Positions 8,509 to 16,284 of a DNA stretch of 61,107 nt are shown here, piece after piece (positions within the stretch are counted from its first letter, which is position 1; each line of letters begins with the position of its first letter). Under the pieces are notes generated by a model, which searched no databases, had not been told where the DNA came from, and saw nothing but the letters and a program-made list of their open reading frames with translations. The DNA comes from Caldilineaceae bacterium (GTDB lineage: Bacteria; Chloroflexota; Anaerolineae; Caldilineales; Caldilineaceae), in NCBI GenBank assembly GCA_018003515.1, contig JAGNDO010000023.1, forward strand, positions 1 through 61,107. The letters are read 5' to 3'. Made by a program: the position numbers and the translations under genes.

Positions 8509-9916
8509 GCCCATGCACCCCACGCAACAGGCCGTTGATCGTTACCACGAACTCCTGGCCCAGGAAGATGTGTCCGCCCTTTGGGAAGCCTTCAAGGGCC
8601 GCATGCAGGAAAATCTGTTGACCTTTGGCGAGCGGCCCATCTGTGGCGTGCTGCGCCCCTACTTTCTGCACCCGGACGAATACGCCTTCATCACCCAGGC
8701 CACAGAGCGGGTGATGGGTGCGTTGCACAAAGTCTATTCTGCCCTGCGGGCTGGCGAGTTGGACATGACCGGCAGCCTGGCCCTTTCGCCCAACGAAGCG
8801 GCCCTCATGCGCATCCCCGATTTCTACGGTGCGCCGGACGCCTCGGCCCGCATGGATGCGTTTTATCTCCCCGGTGAAAGCCTGGGCCAAGGGGATCTAC
8901 ACTTTTTGGAATACAACGCCGACACCCCCGGCGGTCTGGCCTTTGGAGATGTGCTGACGGATCTCTTTTTGGAACTGCCGGTGATGCAGCGTTTCGCCCA
9001 GGAATATACCCTGGGCAGTCTGCCCGTGCGCCAGCATGTCTACGAAACGCTGATCGACTGTTACACGGATTGGAGCCGCACCAAGGGCGTCCCTCCGGTC
9101 GAAACCCCCACCATCGCCATTGTGGATTGGCGGGCCGTGCGCACCCGGCATGAGTTCACCCTTTCGGCACGGGTTTTTGAGGCCCAGGGCAGCCGGGTGG
9201 TGATCTGCGATCCCGATGAGTTGACCTATGGGGAGGGTCGGCTGTGGGCCAAGGGCGACTTTCCTGTGGATATTGTGTACAAGCGGGTGGTGGTCAACGA
9301 GTTTGTCAAGGCCTTTGCCAGCCCGGACGAACTCATGGCCCATCCCCTGGTGCGGGCGGTGCAGGATCAGGCTGTGTGCATGGTCAACAGCTTCAACTGC
9401 CAGATGCTCTACAACAAGGCCATCTTCGCCCTGATCAGCGATGAGGAAAACGCCCATCTTTTTGATGCGGCCGAGCGGGCCGCCATCAAAGCCCACATCC
9501 CCTGGACCCGCTTTGTGGAGGAACGCACCACCCGGTTCGAGGGTCAGGCCGTGGATCTGGTATCATGGATGCGGCAGAACAAGGATGACCTGGTCCTCAA
9601 GCCGGTCAAAGAGTACGGCGGCACGGGTGTCATCCTGGGCTGGGAGACCGACCCGGACACCTGGGCCGCCGAGGTGGAGATCGCCCTGTCCCGGCCCAGC
9701 ATTGTGCAAAAGCGGGTGCCCACGCCCCGGACCATTTTTCCCATTTGCGAAGAGGGGGCATTGCGGCTGGTCGAGCGCATGGCCGATGTGGACCCCTATG
9801 TGTGGCGAGGCCGAACCGTGGCCCATGCCGGGGTGCGCCTGGGGACAAGCAGTTTGCTCAACGTCAGCGCCGGGGGCGGGTCGGCTACGCCGCTGTTTTT
9901 GGTTGAAGCGAAATAG
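8495..9916 (+). CDS. Circularly permuted ATP-grasp-type protein (glutathionylspermidine-synthase-like)
   Basis: A 473-residue protein. The acidic Mg-binding signature FLEYNADTPGG lies in the N-terminal third (about 137-147), while the ATP-binding lysine and glycine loop (DLVLKPVKEYGGTGV, about 364-378) lie near the C-terminus. That order is the hallmark of circularly permuted ATP-grasp enzymes. Relatives ligate peptides or polyamines, but the specificity here is unknown. ATG 8495 overlaps the first ATP-grasp gene by 14 bases in another frame. A second ATG at 8513 would remove the overlap and leave a gap of 4 bases. A family A palindrome follows the stop. Confidence 0.8.
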   Translation: MAKARPMHPTQQAVDRYHELLAQEDVSALWEAFKGRMQENLLTFGERPICGVLRPYFLHPDEYAFITQATERVMGALHKVYSALRAGELDMTGSLALSPNEAALMRIPDFYGAPDASARMDAFYLPGESLGQGDLHFLEYNADTPGGLAFGDVLTDLFLELPVMQRFAQEYTLGSLPVRQHVYETLIDCYTDWSRTKGVPPVETPTIAIVDWRAVRTRHEFTLSARVFEAQGSRVVICDPDELTYGEGRLWAKGDFPVDIVYKRVVVNEFVKAFASPDELMAHPLVRAVQDQAVCMVNSFNCQMLYNKAIFALISDEENAHLFDAAERAAIKAHIPWTRFVEERTTRFEGQAVDLVSWMRQNKDDLVLKPVKEYGGTGVILGWETDPDTWAAEVEIALSRPSIVQKRVPTPRTIFPICEEGALRLVERMADVDPYVWRGRTVAHAGVRLGTSSLLNVSAGGGSATPLFLVEAK

Positions 9917-9930
9917 AATTTTATGGCGTT

Positions 9931-10041
9931 CAAAATAGAACACAGATTGGACAGATTTGACGGATAAAAACGGATTTTTGTTTTGAAAGAGAGAAAATCC
10001 GTTTTTATCCGTTAAATCCGTGTCATCCGTGGCCTATTTTT
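9931..10041. repeat. Long palindromic repeat, family A, copy 2
   Basis: The left arm (9931-9979) and right arm (9993-10041) pair with several mismatches around a 13-base loop. The units are the same ACGGATTTG-type phrases as at 3247-3356. It separates the ATP-grasp pair from the basic disordered protein; the ATG at 10069 is 28 bases after the palindrome. Confidence 0.88.
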
Positions 10042-10068
10042 GAATGCTTATCCCAGGAGAAGCATTCC

Positions 10069-10833
10069 ATGACCGAAGAAAAGAAATCGGACGACAAAAA
10101 GAGCGGCGGCGAGGGCAAGCGGTCCAACCGGCGGTATTATCGACAGCGGGGCAAGAAGAAGGGCGATCCAAGCGGCGATGCTTCGGCGTCTTCCGCAGCG
10201 GGGGCGGGTGGCGGCCCGGAGAGCAAGGGGGGGCAGGGGGAAGCCAAGCAGACCGGCGAAGACTCTGGCAGCTCGTCTTCCCGGCGGCGGCGATCTTCGC
10301 GTACGGGCAAGCCCAGTAGCAAAAATCAGAACCAGGGTCAAAAGCAGAGCCAAAACAAGGATCGCTCGTCTAAGAAGCGTCAATCCAATAACCGCAAGCG
10401 ACGGAACCGACGTCAACCCGCCGAACCTATGGTCGAAACCGGCATTGTGGTGCCGGAGACCGTGGGCTATGTGGAGCCGCAAGCGGTTTATGTCTATGAA
10501 CATCTGATCCGCCCGGCCTATCGGGACGCCAGTGACTATCGGCCCGACTCCTTTTCCCAGCAGTTTGACCACAGCGAGCCGGGGGCCAGCCAGCTTCTGG
10601 GCCAATATGTGGGGCAATATCATCCCCAATATCCCATGGAAGTTCATCCTGAAGACGCCCCCTATCGCCGGGATGGGGCCGAGCCTGCACTCACGCCCGC
10701 ACAGGCCATCCGAGTCTTCTTTGCCGAGAACCCGGAACCCGACGAGGAGATTCCCCTGGAAGAGATCCCGGAGATCTACGCCAACCCGCCCGTTGCACCC
10801 GGCCCGAACGCCGATTCAAACCCGGACGCCTAA
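10069..10833 (+). CDS. Intrinsically disordered basic protein with acidic tail, unknown
   Basis: A 254-residue protein without recognisable fold. Residues 1-120 are Lys/Arg/Ser/Gly/Gln-rich, with patches such as RRRRSSR and NRKRRNRR. The middle is Tyr/Pro/Gln-rich (YVGQYHPQYP), and the last 60 residues are acidic and proline-rich. The strongly split charge suggests nucleic-acid binding or a phase-separating or assembly factor, but this is inference from composition only. A clean ATG with GGAGAAG upstream, uniform codon use and continuity with the flanking genes support a real gene. It precedes asnS by 50 bases, so it may be cotranscribed with it. Confidence 0.7.
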   Translation: MTEEKKSDDKKSGGEGKRSNRRYYRQRGKKKGDPSGDASASSAAGAGGGPESKGGQGEAKQTGEDSGSSSSRRRRSSRTGKPSSKNQNQGQKQSQNKDRSSKKRQSNNRKRRNRRQPAEPMVETGIVVPETVGYVEPQAVYVYEHLIRPAYRDASDYRPDSFSQQFDHSEPGASQLLGQYVGQYHPQYPMEVHPEDAPYRRDGAEPALTPAQAIRVFFAENPEPDEEIPLEEIPEIYANPPVAPGPNADSNPDA

Positions 10834-10883
10834 CCAACAAGTCAACAATCATCAAATCAACCAACAAACCGGAGAAACCAACC

Positions 10884-12224
10884 GTGCCTGTCGTTGCAAT
10901 TGAATCTCTCAAAGATCATGTAGACAGCGAAGTCACCGTCCAGGGCTGGCTCTATGCCAAGACCGGCAAGGGCAAGCTACAGTTTTTGCAGATGCGAGAT
11001 GGGTCCGGCATCTGCCAGGCGGTGGTCTTCAAGAAGAACGTCAGCGAAGAAGATTTCGAGGCGGCCAAGGAGTTGACCCAGGAGAGCAGCCTCACCGTCA
11101 CCGGCACTGTGCGGGCGGATGAGCGGGCCCCGGGCGTCCCCGGCGGTTTTGAGATCGATGTGACCAGTTTGGTCGTGGCCCAGGTGGCCGAGACGTACCC
11201 CATCAGCCCCAAGGAGCATGGGGTCGATTTCCTCATGAAAAACCGCCATCTGTGGCTGCGTTCCAGCAAGCAGTGGGCGGCGATCCGGGTGCGGGCCACC
11301 ATCATCCAGGGCATTCGAGAATGGCTGGACGGCAACGGCTACCTGAACGTGGACACGCCCCTCATCACCCCGTCCGCGGCGGAGGGGACGACCACGCTGT
11401 TTGAGATCGACTATCATGGCGAACCTGCCTTTTTGGCCCAGACCGGCCAGCTTTACAACGAGGCCAACATCTTCGCCTTTGGCAAAGTCTACTGCTTCGG
11501 CCCCACCTTCCGGGCGGAGAAGAGCAAGACCCGCCGCCATCTGCAGGAGTTTTGGATGGTGGAGCCGGAGATCGCCTTCTGCGATCTGGAGCAGTTGATG
11601 GAGATCGAGGAGCAGTTTGTCAGCCACATCGTGAACAAATGCCTGACCGAGCGGGCCCCGGAACTGGCCGTGCTGGAACGGGATCTGAGCCATCTGCAAA
11701 AGGTGATGCCCCCCTTCCCCCGTATCCATTACGACGAAGCGGTCGCTATGATTAACACGGCCGCGGCCGCCGGCGAACTGGTCCCCGGCTACGAGGACAC
11801 GGTTCCCCCCATCGAGTGGGGCGACGACTTTGGCAGCCCCCACGAGACCTATATCGCCGCCCAGTTCGACAAGCCGGTCTTTGTGCATCACTATCCCACC
11901 CAAATCAAGGCTTTTTACATGGAGCCGGAACCGGGCCGGGGCGAGGTCTGCCGCAGCGTGGATCTCCTGGCCCCCGAGGGCTACGGCGAGATCACCGGTG
12001 GCAGCGAGCGCATGAGTGACCCGGAAAAGCTGATCGCCGCCATCGACAAACACGGCCTGCCCCAAGAGGCCTACGACTGGTACGTGGACCTGCGCAAGTA
12101 CGGCTCCACGGTCCACAGCGGCTTCGGCCTGGGCGTCGAGCGCACCGTGGCCTGGATCTGCGGCCTGGACCACGTCCGCGAAACCATCGCCTTCCCCCGC
12201 ACGTTGACGTATATGCGACCGTGA
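10884..12224 (+). CDS. asnS: Asparagine--tRNA ligase
   Basis: A 446-residue class II aminoacyl-tRNA synthetase. The N-terminal OB-fold anticodon-binding domain (residues 1-105, VTVQGWLYAKTGKGKLQFLQ) is followed by the catalytic core with motif 2 (FGPTFRAEKSKTRRHLQEFW, about 210-229) and motif 3 (GFGLGVERTVAWI, about 413-425). The EITGGSERM stretch is typical of the AspRS/AsnRS group. The start is GTG at 10884 in the context CCGTGCCTGTCG, after GGAGAAA. The presence of AsnRS implies direct charging of tRNA-Asn. It is followed by a long palindrome of family G. Confidence 0.95.
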   Translation: MPVVAIESLKDHVDSEVTVQGWLYAKTGKGKLQFLQMRDGSGICQAVVFKKNVSEEDFEAAKELTQESSLTVTGTVRADERAPGVPGGFEIDVTSLVVAQVAETYPISPKEHGVDFLMKNRHLWLRSSKQWAAIRVRATIIQGIREWLDGNGYLNVDTPLITPSAAEGTTTLFEIDYHGEPAFLAQTGQLYNEANIFAFGKVYCFGPTFRAEKSKTRRHLQEFWMVEPEIAFCDLEQLMEIEEQFVSHIVNKCLTERAPELAVLERDLSHLQKVMPPFPRIHYDEAVAMINTAAAAGELVPGYEDTVPPIEWGDDFGSPHETYIAAQFDKPVFVHHYPTQIKAFYMEPEPGRGEVCRSVDLLAPEGYGEITGGSERMSDPEKLIAAIDKHGLPQEAYDWYVDLRKYGSTVHSGFGLGVERTVAWICGLDHVRETIAFPRTLTYMRP

Positions 12225-12227
12225 TTT

Positions 12228-12303
12228 GTGAGGGGGTGAAGGGGTGAAAGGGTGAAGGGGTGATTTTTTCACCCCTTCACCCTTTCACCCCTTCACCCCC
12301 TCA
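12228..12303. repeat. Long perfect palindrome of GGGGTGAA units (family G)
   Basis: A left arm (12228-12263) of repeated GGGGTGAA/GGGTGAA units and a perfectly complementary right arm (12269-12303) enclose five T residues. A further half copy, TTTCACCCCCTCAC, follows at 12307-12320 and runs into the ATG of the next gene. It starts four bases after the asnS stop and may act as terminator or processing site. Confidence 0.9.
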
Positions 12304-12321
12304 GATTTTCACCCCCTCACC

Positions 12322-13395
12322 ATGATGATCTACCTCCTCACCTTCCTCACCGCCCTGCTGATCAGCGCGGGCTTGACGCCTTTGGCCATGCGCCTGGGAT
12401 TGCGCCTGGGCATGGTGGATCGGCCCGGCGGGCGGCGGCGGCATCGGGGCGAGGTGGCCCGGACGGGTGGGCTGGCCCTCTTTGGCGGCTTCACCTTGAC
12501 CGTGCTGTTGACGCTGATGCTGCCCCGCATTTTGCCGCCGGAGTGGGCGGCCTGGTTTCCTCCCCGCGAAGATCCCAAAGAGATGCAACGTTTGATCGCC
12601 CTGCTGGCCGGGGGCGTCTTTTGCGCGGTGGCCGGCTTTTTGGATGACCGCTATCAGTGGTCCAGCGGTCCCCAATATCTGGTGCAAGTGGGCGCGGCTT
12701 TGATTGCGATGGCCGGGTTGATCTTCCTCAAACACGTCAACAACCCCTTCGCCCCCGGTTTCTTCTTCGGCGAGGATGGCTTCCCTTGGTGGATCGTGGC
12801 CCCCCTGACCCTCTTCTGGTTCATGGGCATGATGAACACGGTCAACTGGCTGGATGGGCTGAGCGGCCTGGTGACGGGGATTACGGCTATCCTGTGCATT
12901 GTGCTGGCGGTCCACATGCTCGTGCGGGCAGAGCCGCCCCAGTTGAGCGTGGCGATTTTGCCCATTGCTTTGTTGGGGGCGGCGGTGGGCTTTTTGCCCT
13001 TCAACTTTGCCTCTCGGATCTTCATGGGCAGCAGCGGCAGCTACTTCTTGGGCTTTGCCCTGGCCGCCCTGGGCATCATCGGCGGTGCCCGTCTGGCCGC
13101 GGTGATGATGGTGATCGGTCTGCCCGTGGTGGACGTGGCCTGGCTGATCTTCTACCGCTGGCGGCGGGGCGTCTCCCCCGGCCAGGGCGGGCGGGATCAC
13201 CTCCACTTCCGCCTCCAGGATCGGGGCATCAGCGACCGGGTGATCGTGGCCGGGTATTGGCTCTTCGCCGCTGCATTTGGGGCGCTCACGTTGTTGCTGG
13301 ATGATCGGATCTATAAATTGGTGGCCCTGACCGGCTTGGGGCTGGTTGCCCTGGCTGTGATGATCTGGGCCAGTCGGGAAAATGAAAAAGCGTAG
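12322..13395 (+). CDS. WecA/MraY-family polyprenyl-phosphate GlcNAc-1-phosphate transferase
   Basis: A 357-residue integral membrane enzyme of the glycosyltransferase 4 group, which transfers a sugar-1-phosphate from UDP-sugar to undecaprenyl phosphate to start wall or surface polysaccharide synthesis. About ten hydrophobic segments are visible. Diagnostic motifs are the DRPGGRRRHRG loop (residues 33-43), the two-aspartate site GFLDDRYQW near 110, NTVNWLDGLSGL near 172, and the basic RDHLHFRLQDRG loop near 292. The DRPGGRR and HLHFRL features resemble WecA/TagO more than MraY. No Shine-Dalgarno is visible, because a repeat-derived CACCCCCTCACC runs up to the ATG. The stop codon lies within the next palindrome. 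Confidence 0.9.
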   Translation: MMIYLLTFLTALLISAGLTPLAMRLGLRLGMVDRPGGRRRHRGEVARTGGLALFGGFTLTVLLTLMLPRILPPEWAAWFPPREDPKEMQRLIALLAGGVFCAVAGFLDDRYQWSSGPQYLVQVGAALIAMAGLIFLKHVNNPFAPGFFFGEDGFPWWIVAPLTLFWFMGMMNTVNWLDGLSGLVTGITAILCIVLAVHMLVRAEPPQLSVAILPIALLGAAVGFLPFNFASRIFMGSSGSYFLGFALAALGIIGGARLAAVMMVIGLPVVDVAWLIFYRWRRGVSPGQGGRDHLHFRLQDRGISDRVIVAGYWLFAAAFGALTLLLDDRIYKLVALTGLGLVALAVMIWASRENEKA

Positions 13396-13464
13396 GGGTT
13401 TGGGTAGGGGTGAGGCGAGAAAATGTGAAACATTTTCTCGCCTCACCCCTACCCAAACCCCTAC
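13392..13464. repeat. Perfect 35-bp hairpin, family E, copy 1
   Basis: Arms 13392-13426 and 13430-13464 are perfectly complementary around a 3-base loop GAA. The outer 18 bases (GTAGGGGTTTGGGTAGG) recur in the hairpin at 57634-57710, while the inner parts differ completely. The left arm contains the TAG stop of the WecA-like gene (13393-13395), and the right arm ends three bases before the extended -10 of tsaD. Confidence 0.92.
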
Positions 13465-13466
13465 TA

Positions 13467-13475
13467 TGTTATAAT
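13467..13475 (+). promoter_or_regulatory. Extended -10 promoter of tsaD, near-leaderless
   Basis: TGTTATAAT matches the extended -10 consensus exactly. A start site seven bases after the hexamer falls at about 13482, next to ATG 13483. No -35 is seen; that position is inside the family E hairpin. No Shine-Dalgarno fits between promoter and ATG. Confidence 0.65.
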
Positions 13476-13482
13476 CTTCGCT

Positions 13483-14562
13483 ATGAATACACGTATCCTT
13501 GCTATCGAAACCAGTTGTGACGAGACCGCGGCCGCCATTGTGGCCGACGGTCGTTTTTTGTTGAGCAATAAAGTCGCCACCCAGATCGATCTGCACCGGC
13601 GTTTCGGCGGCGTCTTCCCAGAGGTGGCCAGCCGTCAGCATGTGCTGGCCATCCAAACCGTGATCCAGGAAGCCCTGGCCGATGCCGGGGTTGCCCAAAT
13701 CTCGGATCTGGACGCCATCGCCGTCACCCACGGACCAGGGTTGGCGGGGAGTTTGCTGGTGGGGGTGAGCGCGGCCAAGGGTCTGAGTTTGGCCAGCGGC
13801 CTGCCCTTGCTCCCCATCAACCATTTGGAAGGCCATATTTACAGCAACTGGCTCCAACTGCCGGACCGCCCCACCTTCCCCGAAGATGAATTTCCCGTAC
13901 TCGTGCTGATCGTCTCCGGCGGTCACACAGAGATGATCTTGATGACCGGCCACGGGCGCTATCGGCGGCTGGGCGGCACCTTGGACGACGCGGCCGGCGA
14001 GGCCTTCGACAAGGTGGCCCGCCTGCTAGATCTGGGCTATCCCGGCGGCCCGGCCATCCAAAAGAGCGCCCAGACCGGCGACCCCGCCCGTTATGATCTG
14101 CCCCGTCCCCTTGGCCAATTTGTGGGCAAGGATGAGCAGGAACACCGCTTCAACTTCAGCTTTTCCGGCCTAAAGACCGCCGTGCTCAACCTGACCCGCA
14201 AGCTGGAAGCCGAGGGCGTGGACCTGACAGCGCCGGATGTGCGGGCGGATCTGGCCGCCTCCTTTCAAGCCGCCGCGGTGGATGTGCTGGTGGCCAAGTC
14301 CGTGGACGCGGCTCGCACCTTCGCGGCCCATCGCCTCTGCATCTGCGGCGGGGTCAGCGCCAACGCTGCCCTGCGCCAGACTGCCCAAGCTGCCTGTGAC
14401 GCCGCCGGGCTGCCCCTGCAAATCCCTCCCCTCTTCCTTTGCACGGACAACGCCGCCATGATCGGTTCCGCCGCCTTTTATCGTAGCCGATCCCAGGGGA
14501 GCGTGGCTGGGGGATTGGGCATGGACATCTTCGCCAATCTGCCCTTGCCGGAAGAAAGGTAG
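13483..14562 (+). CDS. tsaD: tRNA N6-adenosine threonylcarbamoyltransferase
   Basis: A 359-residue member of the Kae1/TsaD family. With TsaB/C/E it transfers the threonylcarbamoyl group to A37 of tRNAs that read ANN codons. The N-terminus ILAIETSCDETAAAIV is diagnostic, and the Fe/metal-binding histidines are His114 and His118 in NHLEGH. VSGGHTEM and the FNFSFSGLKTA segment follow in the normal order, and the length is normal. The mRNA is predicted to be almost leaderless (see the promoter entry). The gene converges with the AI-2E permease over a shared terminator. No TsaB or TsaE gene is adjacent. Confidence 0.96.
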   Translation: MNTRILAIETSCDETAAAIVADGRFLLSNKVATQIDLHRRFGGVFPEVASRQHVLAIQTVIQEALADAGVAQISDLDAIAVTHGPGLAGSLLVGVSAAKGLSLASGLPLLPINHLEGHIYSNWLQLPDRPTFPEDEFPVLVLIVSGGHTEMILMTGHGRYRRLGGTLDDAAGEAFDKVARLLDLGYPGGPAIQKSAQTGDPARYDLPRPLGQFVGKDEQEHRFNFSFSGLKTAVLNLTRKLEAEGVDLTAPDVRADLAASFQAAAVDVLVAKSVDAARTFAAHRLCICGGVSANAALRQTAQAACDAAGLPLQIPPLFLCTDNAAMIGSAAFYRSRSQGSVAGGLGMDIFANLPLPEER

Positions 14563-14584
14563 ACTGAGTTCAAGCCCAAAGAGA

Positions 14585-14633
14585 CAAAAAGCGAACGTTG
14601 CCCCAAATATCTTGGGGCAACGCTCGCTTTTTG
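14585..14633 (+). terminator. Bidirectional terminator between tsaD and the AI-2E permease
   Basis: CAAAAAGCGAACGTTGCCCC pairs with GGGGCAACGCTCGCTTTTTG (one mismatch) around a short AT-rich loop. T-runs on both strands suit the convergent genes. Confidence 0.85.
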
Positions 14634-14656
14634 ATTACGGCAAGGTTTTTTGCGGG

Positions 14657-16192
14657 TCAATCCGTTGCGGGTTTAGTGATTTCAACGGGGACAGGGTCGT
14701 CAGCCAGTTGCGGCAGCGGATCGTCATGGATGGGCGCAGGCATCTGTTCCTTGACCGCTCCGTTGTTGTGCCGCTCGGTCAATGGCATGGATTTGTCTGG
14801 GGTCGTCCCCTGCGATTCTTCCGTCTCGATGGTGACGGTCATCTCCGCGGCGGAGATCACGTGGTCATCTCCCCGCACGATGCGCCGATAGAACGTATCT
14901 CTTGACTCTTGGGGGGGCGGCTCCAGGGCCACGGGATTGTCGATCAACTTGTTGTAAATGTAAGCCCCCAACATGCGCAGGCTGGCGATCACCGGTGCGG
15001 CCAGAAAGGCCCCCATCACCCCGGCCAGGTTGGCCCCGATCACCACGCCACAGATCACCACCACCGGGTGCAGGTTGACGCTGTTGCCGATGATGCGGGG
15101 TACCAACAGGTTGTTTTCGAACTGCTGGATGATGAAATAGATGCCCACGGTGAGCAGGGCAAAGTTGAAATTGCTGATCGTCAGGCTGTCGCTGCCTTGG
15201 ATCAAGGCCACAATCACCGCCGGGATCATGGCGATGATCGGCCCCAGGTTGGGGATGATCTCCAGCGCCCCGGCCAGAAGGGCCAGAATCAGCGCACCGG
15301 GCATGCCGGCCAGGGTAAGGGCCAGCCAGGTACTCACCCCCACGCTGGTAGACAGGATGATCTGCCCCCGGAAGAAGGCCTGCCAGATGTGGCCGATGCG
15401 GGCGAAGAGATCCCCCAACTCGGACTGATAGGCCCGGGGGAAGAGACCTTCGACATAGGCTCGGATTTTGGGCGCATCTTTGGTCAAATAGAGACTGATA
15501 AAAAAGAGGACGAAGAAGAAGAACAGGACGGCAAAGACCCCGCCCACCACGCTAAACCCCACGCTGACCGAGGTGCTGAGTACGCTGGTGGCTGTGCCGA
15601 TGGCCTGGTTGATATAGCTGAGAATATCCTGGGGTGTAGGCAACCACTGCCGGGTCAGATCCTGGTTGATGCTGGCCTGAAAGCTCTGATAAAAACCCGT
15701 GAGATCAAATCTGAAGCCCAAAATCTCCACGGAGGGGGGCAAGTTGGCTACCGTGCGCTGCATCCAGCCCACAAAAAGGTTGGCGGTATAGGGGACGTTG
15801 AAGCTTAGAGAGGAGAGCTGAGTCAGCAGCACGGGTAAAAGCAGCACGGGGGTCAGGATCAACGCCACGAGCAGGAGCAGGTAGAGGACGATGGTGCTGA
15901 CGCTGCGGGGAATGCGCAACCGCTCGCACAGATCCACGATGGGGTTGAGCAGATAGGCCACAATGCCGCCGATGATCAGCAGGGTCAAGACCGGGCGGCT
16001 GATCCAGAAGATCCCCACCCCGACCACCAACATGATCACCAGCACCGTGCGCTTGGTCGCCACATCCCAGCGGGAGTCGGGCAGGATTGTTGGGGTTTTC
16101 GGCGCGCTCAAATAGACCGGCGACGCTGGCTGGGCTGCGTCGTCGGTGGATGTTGGCATGATCTGGTTTTCGGCGTGCGTTTCTTGGGCCAT
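14657..16192 (-). CDS. AI-2E family transporter (YdiK/TqsA-type permease)
   Basis: A 511-residue integral membrane protein with the layout of the AI-2E/PerM family. There are two helices near residues 45-85, a helix pair near 95-120, a hydrophilic extracellular region at 125-200, and a C-terminal block of four to five helices at about 205-400. ALLAGALEIIPNLGPIIA (about 300-317) and the pore-lining NNLLVPRIIGNSVNLHP are the family signature. Members are proposed exporters or permeases of small molecules or ions, with substrate mostly unproven. N- and C-terminal tails of about 40 and 90 residues are acidic, disordered and longer than usual. A promoter is visible at 16241-16269. Confidence 0.88.
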   Translation of the reverse strand: MAQETHAENQIMPTSTDDAAQPASPVYLSAPKTPTILPDSRWDVATKRTVLVIMLVVGVGIFWISRPVLTLLIIGGIVAYLLNPIVDLCERLRIPRSVSTIVLYLLLLVALILTPVLLLPVLLTQLSSLSFNVPYTANLFVGWMQRTVANLPPSVEILGFRFDLTGFYQSFQASINQDLTRQWLPTPQDILSYINQAIGTATSVLSTSVSVGFSVVGGVFAVLFFFFVLFFISLYLTKDAPKIRAYVEGLFPRAYQSELGDLFARIGHIWQAFFRGQIILSTSVGVSTWLALTLAGMPGALILALLAGALEIIPNLGPIIAMIPAVIVALIQGSDSLTISNFNFALLTVGIYFIIQQFENNLLVPRIIGNSVNLHPVVVICGVVIGANLAGVMGAFLAAPVIASLRMLGAYIYNKLIDNPVALEPPPQESRDTFYRRIVRGDDHVISAAEMTVTIETEESQGTTPDKSMPLTERHNNGAVKEQMPAPIHDDPLPQLADDPVPVEITKPATD

Positions 16193-16240
16193 TGAAGAGA
16201 ATCAATCGTTTGTAGAAAGTAACCGTTTACGTCCTCATAC

Positions 16241-16269
16241 AGTATACGCCAGGAACGACAGGGACTCAA
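16241..16269 (-). promoter_or_regulatory. Predicted promoter of the AI-2E permease
   Basis: On the minus strand TTGAGT (16264-16269) and TATACT (16241-16246) are 17 bp apart. The start codon lies about 49 bases downstream. The -35 lies in the short gap before the glycosyltransferase stop codon at 16285. Confidence 0.5.
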
Positions 16270-16284
16270 CCTCTTTATGATCCC

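Noticed and set aside
12301-13953. 550-residue open frame antisense to the WecA-like gene and tsaD
   Set aside because: It spans two real genes and two hairpins and has a His/Gln/Gly-rich composition without domains; a shadow.
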